A DNA stretch of 64,000 nucleotides from Gammaproteobacteria bacterium. Its GTDB lineage: Bacteria; Pseudomonadota; Gammaproteobacteria; Xanthomonadales; SZUA-36. Positions 16,144-26,902 of this stretch are shown here, piece by piece. The notes beneath the pieces were generated by a model. That model was not told the DNA's origin and did not search any database. It was given only the letters and a program-made list of their open reading frames with translations. The stretch covers positions 1 to 64,000 of the forward strand of contig JAUIJU010000012.1 of the NCBI GenBank assembly GCA_030431095.1, read 5' to 3'. Within the stretch, counting starts at the first letter, position 1; each line of letters starts with the position of its first letter. The position numbers and the translations under genes are program-made.

Positions 16144-16174
16144 AGGAGGAAGGCCCAGCTCCCGCCTTCCTCCT
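16144..16174. terminator. Hairpin between convergent genes
   Basis: Perfect 11-bp arms AGGAGGAAGGC and GCCTTCCTCCT enclose a 9-nt loop. It lies between the convergent DUF445 and asparaginase-like genes and its right arm covers the latter's stop codon. There is no T run on either side, so it may act as a bidirectional terminator or only as a 3' stabiliser. Confidence 0.45.
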
Positions 16175-16670
16175 ACCGCCTTCCCTTCCTTTCAAACCGG
16201 TTTTCCGCCACGTTTTTCACCACCTCGTCCGGATCCCACACCACGCCGTTCATCGCGATCCACACGCCAGGCGGGACGCACTGCACCGCGCCCAGCGCGC
16301 AGCCGATATTGAACACGGCGTCGGAATCACGGAACCGCGCCGGGTGCAGGGCACCGGTGAGCACGATGCGGTGGTCGCCCAGTCCGCCCAGGGCGCGGGC
16401 GGTTTCCACCATGGAATCGGTGCCGTGCGTGATCAGCACGTGGCGGGCGCGGGAGGCCTCCACCGCGGCGCGGATCGCCTGGCGGTCGTCGTCATTCATG
16501 TGCAGGCTGTCCTTGCGCATCAGCGCCTGCATCTCGTATTCGAACGCCACGTTCATGTGGTGCAGGGTGCCCGCGATCTGCGGCTCACCCACCTGGTAGT
16601 CGCTCTTGTCGTCGAAATAGATCTTGTCGATGGTGCCGCCGGTAGTGATGATCAGCAGGTGGTCCAGCAT
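16173..16670 (-). CDS. Short asparaginase-fold protein (N-terminal domain only)
   Basis: A 165-residue protein that matches the N-terminal domain of bacterial L-asparaginases. The two nucleophile blocks are present: ITTGGTIDKIYFDD with the first catalytic Thr, and ITHGTDSM with the Thr-Asp pair. The C-terminal domain of the usual 320-350-residue enzyme is absent, and the frame ends naturally with MNGVVWDPDEVVKN and FERKGRR. Conserved motifs and a clean end argue against a fresh pseudogene; a compact family of this size exists in gammaproteobacteria. Whether it hydrolyses asparagine is unknown, since the normal active site borrows residues from a dimer partner. Confidence 0.8.
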   Translation of the reverse strand: MLDHLLIITTGGTIDKIYFDDKSDYQVGEPQIAGTLHHMNVAFEYEMQALMRKDSLHMNDDDRQAIRAAVEASRARHVLITHGTDSMVETARALGGLGDHRIVLTGALHPARFRDSDAVFNIGCALGAVQCVPPGVWIAMNGVVWDPDEVVKNVAENRFERKGRR

Positions 16671-16730
16671 GGGGGTCGGCTCGCTGCAATGGGTCGGAAA
16701 ATGGGGTTCGCCCCGGGTCGGGCGTCCGGT

Positions 16731-16736
16731 AGTATA
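16731..16736 (-). promoter_or_regulatory. Probable -10 box of the asparaginase-like gene
   Basis: GGGCTATACT on the minus strand, 61 nt before the start codon, matches the extended -10 string found before tRNA-Leu and the cNMP-binding gene. Confidence 0.4.
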
Positions 16737-19693
16737 GCCCGAGGGTCCTCCCCCGGATGCGAACCGTGAACGTCGAAAGCTCTTCCACAATCCGTGCAAG
16801 GCGGCGCTTCACGTGGCGCCTGACACTGGGCCTGGCGCTGAGCCTGTCGCCGTGTGCGCCGGGTGTGTTCGCGTGGCAGGACGAAGTCTCCGGCCTCGTC
16901 GTTGACACCGTGGAGGAAGCGCCGCCCGCCATCATCGAGTGGCCGGGCGTCGACCGCCTGGCCGAAGCGCTGGCAGATTCTTCGCGTCGCGAAGACGCCT
17001 TGCTCACGGTGGCCGCGATGCTCTCCCTGCGCAGCCAGTCCCGAGTTTCCACGGCCGAAGAAGCCGCCGAACGCGTCGCCGTGCTGCAGGGCCGGCGCGA
17101 ATGGTTGACGCGCCTGGCGAGCGGCTACGACATCGGCGAGCCGCGCAGCCCGGTGCTGGATCCCGCCGCCTGGCAGGTGCAGGTGCAACTCGACCGGGTG
17201 GGCCTGGCCACCACCTTCACCGCCTCTCCGCTGGGCCCGGGGCCGGACATTCTGCTCAACCAGGTGTTCGACCAGGCCAATCCGAACCTGGCCGCGGCCA
17301 GCCTCCCCGAACTGTTGTGGTACCTGGAAGTGAACGCGCCGATGGCCTGGCAGGGCATCGTATTGCGGCTGCAGGACGACCCTCTGCTCGGCGCGGCGCT
17401 GACCGCGCAGGTCGAACGCTGGTTCGACTGGCCGGTGCCGCTCGAATCCCTTCCCGGGGAGGAAGCGGGGGATGACGAGGCCCTGGCGGACGACACGCCG
17501 GATGCGGCCGCCGAGGCACTGCTGGCGCGCGCACGCACGTCCCTGGGCGTCAGCCTGGCCCAGACCACCGGCATCGGCCCCCCCGATCCACGGCGACTGA
17601 TCGACGTACGACGCGACCTGCTGGTCGCCATGCCCGGTCTGGGTCCCGGACATCGTTCGCACGCCGCCGCGCTGCTGCACCTGGCCGATGTCGTCGACGG
17701 GCTGTACCGGCAGGAATTTCTGCACGTCACTGAAACGCTGCTCTCCATTACTGCGCGGCTGCAGGACGAGGCGTATTTCTACCCGGAGCAGTCCCGGGTG
17801 TTCGCCGCCTGGCTGGCGCAGGTGTTACCGCCGATCTCGGCGGGATTTGGCCGCGCCTTTTCCGCCGTGGACCCGCAGCTTAACTCGGTGATCGCCACGG
17901 CGTACGACATCACGCGGGTGCTGTCGCACGAGGTCGACCCCGACAACCTGCGCGAGTTGCGCGTTCAGATCGCGGACGCGGTGGCCGGCCTGGGCCTGAT
18001 GATTCCCGATCTCGGCTACTATTTCGACCAGCCGATTCGCGACCCGATCGCCGGTGGGGTGGATGCCTGCACCGGCATCGCCGGCCAGGTCGAGGCCGAC
18101 GGCAGCCCGGCCATGACCCGTGAGCTGTTCGACGACTGCCAGGAAACCCTGGTGTCACTGGCCAATTTCGAAGCCCGGGAAACCCAGCTGGCCGGCAGCA
18201 CCAATGGGCCCTTCGAGCGCTCCCAACTCCAGCGCGAGCTGGGGTTGACCGCCGGTCAGCGCATCAACTACGGCATCGGCTACCTGCACGAACGCTTCGA
18301 AACCGGCTGTGAACTCCCCGCCCGCCCGCTACCGAACCCGCTCGAGTGGGCCTACCTGGCGACCTTCATGAGCTGGTTCGCCGAACAGTCGCCGGTGTTC
18401 TTCCAGGCCCCGGCCAACGAGGCGCGCCTGGAGCGGATGCGCACCATCGGCCGGGAACTGGTGCAGGAAATCGCCGAGCAGGTCGACTGCCTGGCCGGCG
18501 CCGGCGCGGTGGTCAACGACCCGGTGGACCGGGTCACCACCGACTACCGCACCGCCTTGCGGGTCCTGGGCCAGGGATTGCAGGGCGCGCGGGCCGACTT
18601 CCGTGGCGCGCGACTGGCGCCCGGTGCGGACATCCGCCTGGACGCGGGCGCCGACCAGTCGACCGCCTATCGGCCGGTCGAGATGGAAATCGGTCCCTGC
18701 GACCCGGATCGGGCCTGTGAAATGACCGGTTCTCTCAGTTCCACGCGGGCCTTGCTGGGCCTGTTCGAGGATCCCTGGCTGGTGGCCGACCAGTCCGGCC
18801 TGGGTGCGCTGGAGATCTGCTACGACAACATGGAATGGGAAGACCGCCGCATGGAGCCGGTTCGCCCCGGCGACGACAACGTGGCCAATTTCCACGGCCG
18901 CCTGGCTTTTGATCTGCGTGGCCGCTACCGCGACGGCGAGGATACGGTCGACCTGTTCGCCTTCCGGTTCACTTCGCCGGAAGAATCCCACTACCTGTTC
19001 GCGGCCCAGCGCGAAGAAGTGCTGGCCGATGCCTGCCCGGTGGAGTGGATCGGATCGCGTATCGTCACCGAGTTGCCCAACGGCGGCGGTATCGTGCCCA
19101 ACCGCCTGACCTACCTGTCGGCGGCGCGCACGCTGCCCTCGAGGCTGCTGGAAGCCAACTGGGACCAGGGCGCGGAATGGCGCGACTGGTTCGTCACCGG
19201 CCTGGGCGTGTCGACGCTGGAATTGCCCGAGCCGCCGGACATCACGGCCCGCCTGAACCAGCACCTGCAGATGCTCTACCGGCAGGAGCAGGGCACCCTG
19301 TACGGCGCCCTGGCCTCGATTGGCGGCGGGGAACGTGAGCTCAGCGAGGAGCTGGCCGACGTGTCCACGGCCAAACTGCTGCTGCGGGCGCAGATGATGC
19401 TGTTCTTTCCGCACATCCTGATCCACTCCGACCGGCTGCGGGAGGCGGTATCCGGCCAGAACGGCCTGCTGGATCGGCGCCTTCTGAACCGCGCACGGCA
19501 ACAGGACCTGCCGGTCGACGACGTGCTGGCGGCGGCCACGGAACGGGTCGAACTGTTTCGTGAAGACTGGCGATCCCTGCCGGAAACGGTGCGGCGGCGC
19601 GGCTTCATCGCCGACAGCGTGTCGCATGCCATGGTGCGCCTGAACGCCGTCCACCAGCAGTTCTTCTCGGCGCCCGAGCCGCCGCCGGTCCGG

Positions 19694-20640
<947 letters not shown>

Positions 20641-20988
20641 TCACAGGATCGCCAGTACGGATTCGGGTGGGCGGCCGACGGCGGCCTGGCCGTTGGCCAG
20701 CACGATGGGGCGCTCGATCAGTTTCGGTGTGCCGGCCATCGCCGCGATCAGCGTTTCATCGTCCAGCGCGGGGTCATGCAGCCCCTGCGCGCGGTATTCG
20801 GGTTCGCCGGTGCGCATCAATTCGCGTGGCGTGCGGCCCAGCAGGGCGAGGATGTCACGCAGCTGGTCCGCGGTGGGGGGTTCGTCCAGGTAATGAACGA
20901 CGCGCGGCTCGATCCCCCGCTCCTGCAGCAGCGCCAGGGTGGCGCGGGACTTGGAACAGCGGGGATTGTGAAAGATGGTCACGGACAT
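20641..20988 (-). CDS. arsC: ArsC-family reductase (arsenate reductase, glutaredoxin type)
   Basis: A 115-residue thioredoxin-fold protein. Catalytic Cys11 lies in FHNPRCSKSRATLALL. The arginines that bind the oxyanion in the R773 enzyme are matched around RTGEPEYR and in LIERPIVL. No arsR, arsB or acr3 is nearby, so the physiological substrate may not be arsenate; the family also includes uncharacterised YffB/Spx-like members. It is the first gene of the arsC-wrbA-DUF2069 set. Confidence 0.9.
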   Translation of the reverse strand: MSVTIFHNPRCSKSRATLALLQERGIEPRVVHYLDEPPTADQLRDILALLGRTPRELMRTGEPEYRAQGLHDPALDDETLIAAMAGTPKLIERPIVLANGQAAVGRPPESVLAIL

Positions 20989-21072
20989 GGGGGTCTCCTT
21001 CGCGGGGCCGGGTCATCATCTCATCTGGGATGGGGTCGGGTACACTGCGCTGCAAGCCTGCGCGGAGGATGA

Positions 21073-22332
21073 ATGGAAACCGAGCAACATCACCGGAAAT
21101 TGCGTGGCCTGCTCTCCGACCGGACGCAGGTGCGGCAGTTGCTGACCCATGTCTGGGCGCATTTCAGGGAAGACCGGAACTTCGCCGAAGCGGCATCGCT
21201 GAGCTACACCAGCCTGCTGTCGCTGGTGCCCCTGCTCGCGGTGGTGTTCGGCATTGCCTCCGCCTTTCCGGTGTTCGATACCTGGACCGCGCAGTTCAAG
21301 CTGTTCCTGTACCGCAACATGGTGCCGGACGCCGGCAGCCAGCTGGCGGAGACGCTGGAACAGTTCCTCGGCAGCGTGAACAAGCTGACCCTGACCGGCA
21401 CCCTGTTCCTGATCGTCACGGCGTTGATGCTGATGATGCGCATCGAGAAGTCCTTCAACCTCGTGTGGCGGGTGCCGCGGCCACGACCGTTCCTGAGCCG
21501 CGTGGTGATGTACTGGGCGGTGCTGACCCTGGGGCCGCTGGCCCTGGGCGCCGCCACCGCGCTCAGCGCCCAGCACCTGTTCGATTACATCGGTGGCGAC
21601 ATGGTCACGGCCGGGATTCTGCGCTCGGTGGGCGTTTTCCTGCTGACCTGGCTGGCGTTCTCGCTGATGTTCCTGCTGGTGCCCAACTGCAAGGTGCCGT
21701 TGAGCTATGCCGGCCTCGGTGCGCTGGTTTCCACCGCCCTGTTCACCGTGGCCAAGATCGCGTTCGTGGGTTACGTGAGTCGCGCCAGCTACAGTGTGAT
21801 CTACGGTGCGCTGGCCAGTGTTCCCATTTTCCTGTTCTGGCTGTACATCGTCTGGGCGGTGATCCTGCTGGGCGCCTCGCTGGCGGCCTCGCTGACCACC
21901 TACAATGACCGCGGCGCCGATTGGGAATGGCCCCAGGCCTGGGAACTGCTGCTGGTATACCGTCTGCTGGGCCACTTTTACGAGGCGCAACACGAGGGCC
22001 AGGTGCTGGACCTGGACGACCTGATGGAGCGGGAAGCCGGCATTCCGCTGGTGCGCCTGCAGGACCTGTTGGGCAACCTGATGGACCAGGACCTGATCAC
22101 CCAGGACCAGGAAGGGGCGTGGCTGCTCAAGCGCGACCTGGGCAGTTACAGCCTGCGCGACCTGTACGTGGCCGGCGAGTATCATCTGCCGATCGGCAAG
22201 GACCTGGCAGTGCCCAGCGAAAGCAGCTGGGACCGACCCTTCCTGGCCCTGATCAATGCCAGCGGACTGGACCTGGATGTCCCGCTGGCCACCCTCTACG
22301 ATGGCGCGGGCCCGGGCCCGGAGAACACGTGA
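21073..22332 (+). CDS. YihY/BrkB family inner-membrane protein
   Basis: A 419-residue protein with about six membrane segments in residues 35-280 and a C-terminal cytoplasmic region. The block FREDRNFAEAASLSYTSLLSLVPLLAVV is characteristic; further spans include LFLIVTALMLMMRIEK, VFLLTWLAFSLMFLLVP and ILLGASLAASLTTY. The family was once called RNase BN, but that activity belongs to another protein; function is unknown. A GGAGG precedes the ATG. The C-terminal DLMEREAGIPLVRLQDLLGNL looks like a winged-helix-type segment. Its stop overlaps the next start (TGATG). Confidence 0.92.
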   Translation: METEQHHRKLRGLLSDRTQVRQLLTHVWAHFREDRNFAEAASLSYTSLLSLVPLLAVVFGIASAFPVFDTWTAQFKLFLYRNMVPDAGSQLAETLEQFLGSVNKLTLTGTLFLIVTALMLMMRIEKSFNLVWRVPRPRPFLSRVVMYWAVLTLGPLALGAATALSAQHLFDYIGGDMVTAGILRSVGVFLLTWLAFSLMFLLVPNCKVPLSYAGLGALVSTALFTVAKIAFVGYVSRASYSVIYGALASVPIFLFWLYIVWAVILLGASLAASLTTYNDRGADWEWPQAWELLLVYRLLGHFYEAQHEGQVLDLDDLMEREAGIPLVRLQDLLGNLMDQDLITQDQEGAWLLKRDLGSYSLRDLYVAGEYHLPIGKDLAVPSESSWDRPFLALINASGLDLDVPLATLYDGAGPGPENT

Positions 22333-22838
22333 TGAATCGATATGTGAACGGCGCGCTGGCGTCCCTCCTGTTGCTGACGGGAGCGGCGGCCCCGGTGACC
22401 ACCGAGGCGGAAGCGCCGGCGTCGGCGGTGGCGTTCGAACTGAAACGCCTGGATGGCGGCACGCTGGACATCGCGTCGCTGCGCGGCCAGTGGGTGGTGC
22501 TCAACTACTGGGCCACCTGGTGCGCGCCCTGCCGCAAGGAGATCCCGGATCTCAGTGAGCTGCACCTGCGCGCCGACGACATCTCGGTGGTCGGTCTGGC
22601 GTACGAGGAAACCACGCCCGATGAATTTCGCGCCTTTCTCGCGGAACTGGCGCCCAGTTACCCCAACGTGGTGGTGGACGTGTTCGACCCGCCACAGCCG
22701 TTCGGCGCGCCGCGCGCCTTACCGACCACCATCCTGCTGGATCCGGCAGGCGTGCCGGTGAAAACCATCGTGGGTCCGGTGACCGGAGCGCAGATCGAGA
22801 CCTACGTGCGCGAGGCGGACGAAACGCCGGAGGGATAG
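22332..22838 (+). CDS. TlpA-like thioredoxin-fold protein, exported
   Basis: A 168-residue periplasmic thiol-disulfide protein. The signal peptide is LASLLLLTGAAAPVTTEA, and the redox site is WATWCAPCRKEIPDL, with a C-x2-C motif as in TlpA/ResA. The cis-Pro segment is RALPTTILLDPAG. Such proteins usually reduce disulfides for cytochrome maturation or metal delivery. Translationally coupled to the YihY-type gene by a one-base overlap. It converges on rnhB. Confidence 0.9.
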   Translation: MNRYVNGALASLLLLTGAAAPVTTEAEAPASAVAFELKRLDGGTLDIASLRGQWVVLNYWATWCAPCRKEIPDLSELHLRADDISVVGLAYEETTPDEFRAFLAELAPSYPNVVVDVFDPPQPFGAPRALPTTILLDPAGVPVKTIVGPVTGAQIETYVREADETPEG

Positions 22839-22849
22839 CCCGCCCGCTC

Positions 22850-23443
22850 TCAGGCGGGGTCGAACAGCCCAGGCGCCAGCAGGCGGCGAACCGGCGCGAA
22901 GGTGCGCCGATGCTCCGGGCAGGGGCCGTGGCGCGCCAGGCGCTCGAGGTGCTGCGGCGTGGGATAGCCCTTGTGCCGGTCGAAGCGGTAATCCGGAAAG
23001 CGTTCGTGTAGCTGGACCATCAACCGGTCGCGATGGACCTTGGCCAGGATCGACGCGGCGGAAATGCACGGTTCCAGTCCGTCGCCTCCGACGATGGCGC
23101 GGGCTTCGCAGGCCAGCCGCGGCGTGCGGTTGCCGTCCACCAGCACCAGGCCGGGCGCCGGCATCAGTGCCGCCACCGCGCGTTGCATGCCGCGCAGCGT
23201 GGCCCCCAGGATGTTGTACGTTTCGATGTCGCCCACCGGCACGGTTTCGATGTGCCAGGCCACGGCGGTTTCGCGGATGGGGTCGAACATCGCTTCACGG
23301 CGTGCTTCGCCGAGACGCTTGGAGTCGTCCAGGTCTGCCAGATCATGCCGTTCCGGCAGGATGACCGCGGCCACCACCACCGGGCCGGCCAGCGGGCCGC
23401 GGCCGGCCTCGTCCACGCCCGCCACGGCGGCGGCATCATTCAC
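22850..23443 (-). CDS. rnhB: Ribonuclease HII
   Basis: A 197-residue enzyme that cuts RNA in RNA-DNA hybrids and removes misincorporated ribonucleotides. Catalytic acids are in AGVDEAGRGPLAGPVV (Asp-Glu), VLVDGNR and ISAASILAKVHRD, with the C-terminal HKGYPTPQH block. The GTG at 23443 is chosen; it overlaps the lpxB stop by 8 nt, and upstream residues are lpxB in another frame. The lpxB-rnhB order is conserved in gammaproteobacteria. Confidence 0.95.
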   Translation of the reverse strand: MNDAAAVAGVDEAGRGPLAGPVVVAAVILPERHDLADLDDSKRLGEARREAMFDPIRETAVAWHIETVPVGDIETYNILGATLRGMQRAVAALMPAPGLVLVDGNRTPRLACEARAIVGGDGLEPCISAASILAKVHRDRLMVQLHERFPDYRFDRHKGYPTPQHLERLARHGPCPEHRRTFAPVRRLLAPGLFDPA

Positions 23444-24593
23444 CCGGCAATTCCAGCAGGTCGGCGACCGCTGCGGCGGCGCTGGCGGCCGCGTCGCGGC
23501 GCAGGCGGAGGTGGATGTCGCTGAATCTCCGTCGCAGTCGCTCGCGGCTCTCGGCGTCGTCCAGCCAGGAGGCCACCGCATCGGCGATGGCCGGGCCACT
23601 GGCCGCTTCCTGGATCAGTTCCGGCACCAGCGCCTCGTCGGCGAGCAGGTTGGGCAATGAAATGAACCGACTCTTGACCAGCCTGAACGTGGCGGCCAGC
23701 CAGTGCGTGGCGGCGGCCAGGCGGTACACCACGACCAGGGGCCGGTTGACCAGCAGGCACTCGAGGGCGGCGGTGCCGGAAGCGCAGACCACCACGTCGG
23801 CCGCGGCCATCACGTCCAGTGATCGGCCCACGACGATGTCGCACTCGACGTCTCCGGCGTCGTGGACGGCGTCGCGAAACAGTGCCGCCGTGCGCTCGTC
23901 CGCCAGGCCGGCCACGAAACGCAGCGCGCGGCCACGTTGGGTCAGCGCCTGGGCCGCGGCCAGCATCGGCCCCGCCAGCCGGCTGACTTCCGAACCGCGG
24001 CTGCCCGGCAGCAACGCCACCAACCCCTGGCCAGCCGGCAGGCCAAGGGCCGCCCGCGCGGCGACGGGATCGGGATCGTCGTCGATGGCGTCGGCCATGG
24101 GATGGCCCGTGTAGCGCGCATTCACGCCGTGATCCCGATAGAAATCGGGCTCGAAGGGGAACAGGCACAGCACCAGGTCGGCGGCCTCGCCGATGGTGGC
24201 GGCGCGCCCGGATCGCCAGGCCCAGACCGTGGGGCTGACATAGTGCACCGTGCGGATGCCCGCCGCGCGCACGCGTCGTTCCAGGCCCAGGTTGAAATCG
24301 GGGGCGTCAATGCCGATGAGCACGTCCGGCCGCGCCTCGAGCAGACGGGCCAGCAGGGCCTTGCGCAGCTTCAGCAGTCGGGGCAGGTGTCGCACGACCT
24401 CGAACAGGCCCATAACGGACAGTTCGTCGCGGTCCCACCAGGTGTCGAACCCGGCTTCACGCATGTGGCGTCCCCCGACCCCGAAACACGCGGCGTCGGG
24501 ATAGCGCTCACGCAGGGCCCGGATCAATTTGCCGCCCAGCTGGTCTCCGGAGGCTTCCCCGGCGACCAGGGCGATCCTGGGAGCTCGCGCCAC
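23436..24593 (-). CDS. lpxB: Lipid-A-disaccharide synthase
   Basis: A 385-residue GT19 glycosyltransferase that joins UDP-2,3-diacylglucosamine and lipid X at the inner membrane. Blocks: LVAGEASGDQLGGKLIRAL at the N-terminus, DELSVMGLFEVVRHLPRL (membrane-associating helix), VLIGIDAPDFNL, HYVSPTVWAWR, LLPGSRGSEVSRL and VCASGTAALECLLVNRPLVVVYR. Normal length. It follows lpxA by 5 nt. Confidence 0.96.
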   Translation of the reverse strand: MARAPRIALVAGEASGDQLGGKLIRALRERYPDAACFGVGGRHMREAGFDTWWDRDELSVMGLFEVVRHLPRLLKLRKALLARLLEARPDVLIGIDAPDFNLGLERRVRAAGIRTVHYVSPTVWAWRSGRAATIGEAADLVLCLFPFEPDFYRDHGVNARYTGHPMADAIDDDPDPVAARAALGLPAGQGLVALLPGSRGSEVSRLAGPMLAAAQALTQRGRALRFVAGLADERTAALFRDAVHDAGDVECDIVVGRSLDVMAAADVVVCASGTAALECLLVNRPLVVVYRLAAATHWLAATFRLVKSRFISLPNLLADEALVPELIQEAASGPAIADAVASWLDDAESRERLRRRFSDIHLRLRRDAAASAAAAVADLLELPGE

Positions 24594-24598
24594 GGGCC

Positions 24599-25375
24599 CT
24601 AGCGAATGATGGAGCGGTCGGCGGTGTCGATGAAATCCACCAGGATCTGCAGCTCGTCGGCGTCCTTTGCCATCTCGGCGATCTCCTGGCGGGCCCGCTC
24701 CAGCGTGTGACCGGATCGGTACAGCACGCGGTAGGCACGGCGCACGTTCTGGATCTGGTCGGGCGAAAATCCGCGGCGTCGCAGACCCTCGCTGTTGATG
24801 CCGCGCGGGTGGGATTTTTCCGGTGAAACGGTCACGTACGGCGGGACGCTCCGGTTGACCAGGCTGTTGAAGGAAATGAAGGCGTGCTCGCCGATGTCAC
24901 AGAACTGGTGCACCTGGGAGAAGCCGCTGAGAATCGCCCAGTCCCCCACGGTGACGTGGCCGGCCAGGCTGGCGTTGTTGCCCATGATGACGTGATCTCC
25001 AATCACGCAGTCGTGCGCCACGTGCACATAGGCCATGATCCAGTTGTCGTCGCCGATCCGCGTGACGCCGCCGTCCTGCACCGTTCCCCGGTTCAGGGTG
25101 CAGAATTCGCGGATCAGGTTGCCGTCGCCGATGACCAGTTCGGTGTCCTCGCCCGCGTATTTCTTGTCCTGCGGCGCCTCGCCGATCGAATTGAACTGCA
25201 GGACGCGGTTGTCACGGCCCAGGGTCGTGCGACCGGTGATGACCACGTGCGGTCCAATCTCGCAACCGGCGCCGATGGTCACGTTCGGCCCGATCACGGA
25301 CCAGGGCCCGACCTTGACGTCGTCGGCAAGTTTCGCCGCAGGGTCGATGACGGCCGTTTCGTGGACGTTGGCCAC
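24599..25375 (-). CDS. lpxA: UDP-N-acetylglucosamine acyltransferase
   Basis: A 258-residue left-handed beta-helix acyltransferase for the first lipid A step, moving a 3-hydroxyacyl chain from ACP to UDP-GlcNAc. Hexapeptide repeats run through VKVGPWSVIGPNVTIGAG and later turns. The catalytic His is in YVHVAHDCVIGDHVIMGNN, and the C-terminal helical part carries GLRRRGFSPDQIQNVRRAYR. The gene follows fabZ by 2 nt. Confidence 0.96.
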   Translation of the reverse strand: MANVHETAVIDPAAKLADDVKVGPWSVIGPNVTIGAGCEIGPHVVITGRTTLGRDNRVLQFNSIGEAPQDKKYAGEDTELVIGDGNLIREFCTLNRGTVQDGGVTRIGDDNWIMAYVHVAHDCVIGDHVIMGNNASLAGHVTVGDWAILSGFSQVHQFCDIGEHAFISFNSLVNRSVPPYVTVSPEKSHPRGINSEGLRRRGFSPDQIQNVRRAYRVLYRSGHTLERARQEIAEMAKDADELQILVDFIDTADRSIIR

Positions 25376-25377
25376 GC

Positions 25378-25851
25378 TCAGCGCCCCGCGCAGACCAGCT
25401 TGCAGGAAGCAGCCTTGCGCCCGTCCACTTCGGCCACGCCTTCGAAGAAGCCCATGCCGCGTTTGCGACGCAGCTCTTTCACGGTCATCAGGAGCTGGTC
25501 CCCGGGCACCACCGTTCGCGTGAAGCGCGCTTCCTCGATCTTGGCCAGGTAGTAGAGTCCGCCGCCGGGGGCGCCGTCGCTGTTGACGTAACCCAGCACG
25601 CCGGCGGCCTGGGCCATGGCCTCGATGATCAGCACACCGGGCATGACGGGATTGTCCGGAAAGTGGCCCTGGAAGAACGGTTCGTTGATGCTGACGTTTT
25701 TCACGGCGCGGACCACGGCCTCCGGTTCCAGGGTCCAGTCGAGGATGCGGTCGACCAGCAGGAAGGGGTAGCGGTGCGGAATCATCGCCTTGATCTGCTC
25801 GGTGCCCAGTGGGCCCTGCTCCGGGATCGAAAGCACGGGGTTGTCACTCAT
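25378..25851 (-). CDS. fabZ: 3-hydroxyacyl-ACP dehydratase FabZ
   Basis: A 157-residue hot-dog-fold dehydratase of fatty-acid synthesis. The catalytic His lies in [15 protein letters not shown] and the catalytic Glu in [21 protein letters not shown]. The ATG at 25851 gives the family length and overlaps lpxD by 8 nt; the frame upstream is lpxD read out of frame. Placement inside the lpx genes balances lipid A and phospholipid use of 3-hydroxyacyl-ACP. Confidence 0.96.
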   Translation of the reverse strand: MSDNPVLSIPEQGPLGTEQIKAMIPHRYPFLLVDRILDWTLEPEAVVRAVKNVSINEPFFQGHFPDNPVMPGVLIIEAMAQAAGVLGYVNSDGAPGGGLYYLAKIEEARFTRTVVPGDQLLMTVKELRRKRGMGFFEGVAEVDGRKAASCKLVCAGR

Positions 25852-26887
25852 TGTTGTTTCCTTTCGATGAATTCGGTTTGCGCCGTTTGCCGCGTGTTTT
25901 CCCCAGTCGCTGGAGCTGGACCAGGGATCGCTGCCATTCGCGCAGGGGGCGTGCCGGAATCCCGCCACTCCAGACGGTTCCCGGTTCGTCGATGTCTTTC
26001 GACACCATGGTCATGGCCGACACGGTGACGCCGTCGGCAATCGTAATGTGGCCGTGGGCGCCGGAGCGACCGGCGAACAGGCAGTTCCGGCCGATGCGGG
26101 TGCTGCCCGAGATGCCGGTAAAGGCCGCCATGGCGGTGTGGGCGCCGACGTGGCAATTGTGCCCAATCTGCACGTGGTTATCGAGGCGCACGTCTTCCTC
26201 GAGCACGGTGTCGCCGATGGCGCCGCGGTCGATGCAGCTGTTGGCGCCCACTTCGCAATCGTCGCCCAGGACCACGCCGCCGAGTTGCGGGACCTTCTCC
26301 CAGCCGTCCGGCCCGCGGGCGATGCCGAAACCGTCGGCGCCGATCACCGCACCCGGGTGCACGAGGACGCGTGTCCCCAGTCGGACACCGTCACACAGCG
26401 TGACGTTGGCCACCAGGCGGCAGGCGTCGCCGATCACCACGCCCGGGGCCACCACGCAGCCCGGGCCGATCACGGTGCCCCTGCCGATCTGCGCTTCGTT
26501 CCCCACCACGGCGCCGGCGCAGATGGCCACGCCGTCGCCGATTGTCGACTGCGGGTGCACGCTGGCGAGCGGGTCGATACCCGGCGACGGAACGGGGCGC
26601 CTGTCGAAAGCGCCGGCCACACGGGCAAACGCCAGGTAAGGGTCCCTGGCCACCAGGGCGTTCACGGGGCAGTCGGGTGCGTCGTCGGCGCGCACGATCA
26701 CGGCGCCGGCCTGCGTTTGGCCCAGCTGGTCCCGGTAACCGCGGTTGGCGAGAAAGGTCACGGCCTCGGGGCCTGCCTCGCGCAGGGTGCCTACCGTGCT
26801 GACGGCGTGCGCGCCCTCACCGATCAGCTCGAGGCCGAACCGGTCGGCCAGTTCGGCCAGGGTGTGTGAGGCTTGAAGGGAGGGCAT
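25844..26887 (-). CDS. lpxD: UDP-3-O-acylglucosamine N-acyltransferase
   Basis: A 347-residue beta-helix enzyme that adds the N-linked hydroxyacyl chain to UDP-3-O-acylglucosamine. The N-terminal uridine-binding domain includes TLAELADRFGLELIGEG and VTFLANRGYRDQL. The hexapeptide helix follows, with the catalytic His in LDNHVQIGHNCHVGAHTAM, and the C-terminal helix (REWQRSLVQLQRLGK) ends in a lysine/arginine-rich tail. Fifteen nt after skp. Confidence 0.96.
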   Translation of the reverse strand: MPSLQASHTLAELADRFGLELIGEGAHAVSTVGTLREAGPEAVTFLANRGYRDQLGQTQAGAVIVRADDAPDCPVNALVARDPYLAFARVAGAFDRRPVPSPGIDPLASVHPQSTIGDGVAICAGAVVGNEAQIGRGTVIGPGCVVAPGVVIGDACRLVANVTLCDGVRLGTRVLVHPGAVIGADGFGIARGPDGWEKVPQLGGVVLGDDCEVGANSCIDRGAIGDTVLEEDVRLDNHVQIGHNCHVGAHTAMAAFTGISGSTRIGRNCLFAGRSGAHGHITIADGVTVSAMTMVSKDIDEPGTVWSGGIPARPLREWQRSLVQLQRLGKTRGKRRKPNSSKGNNNE

Positions 26888-26902
26888 GCCGCCGTGCTGG
26901 GT

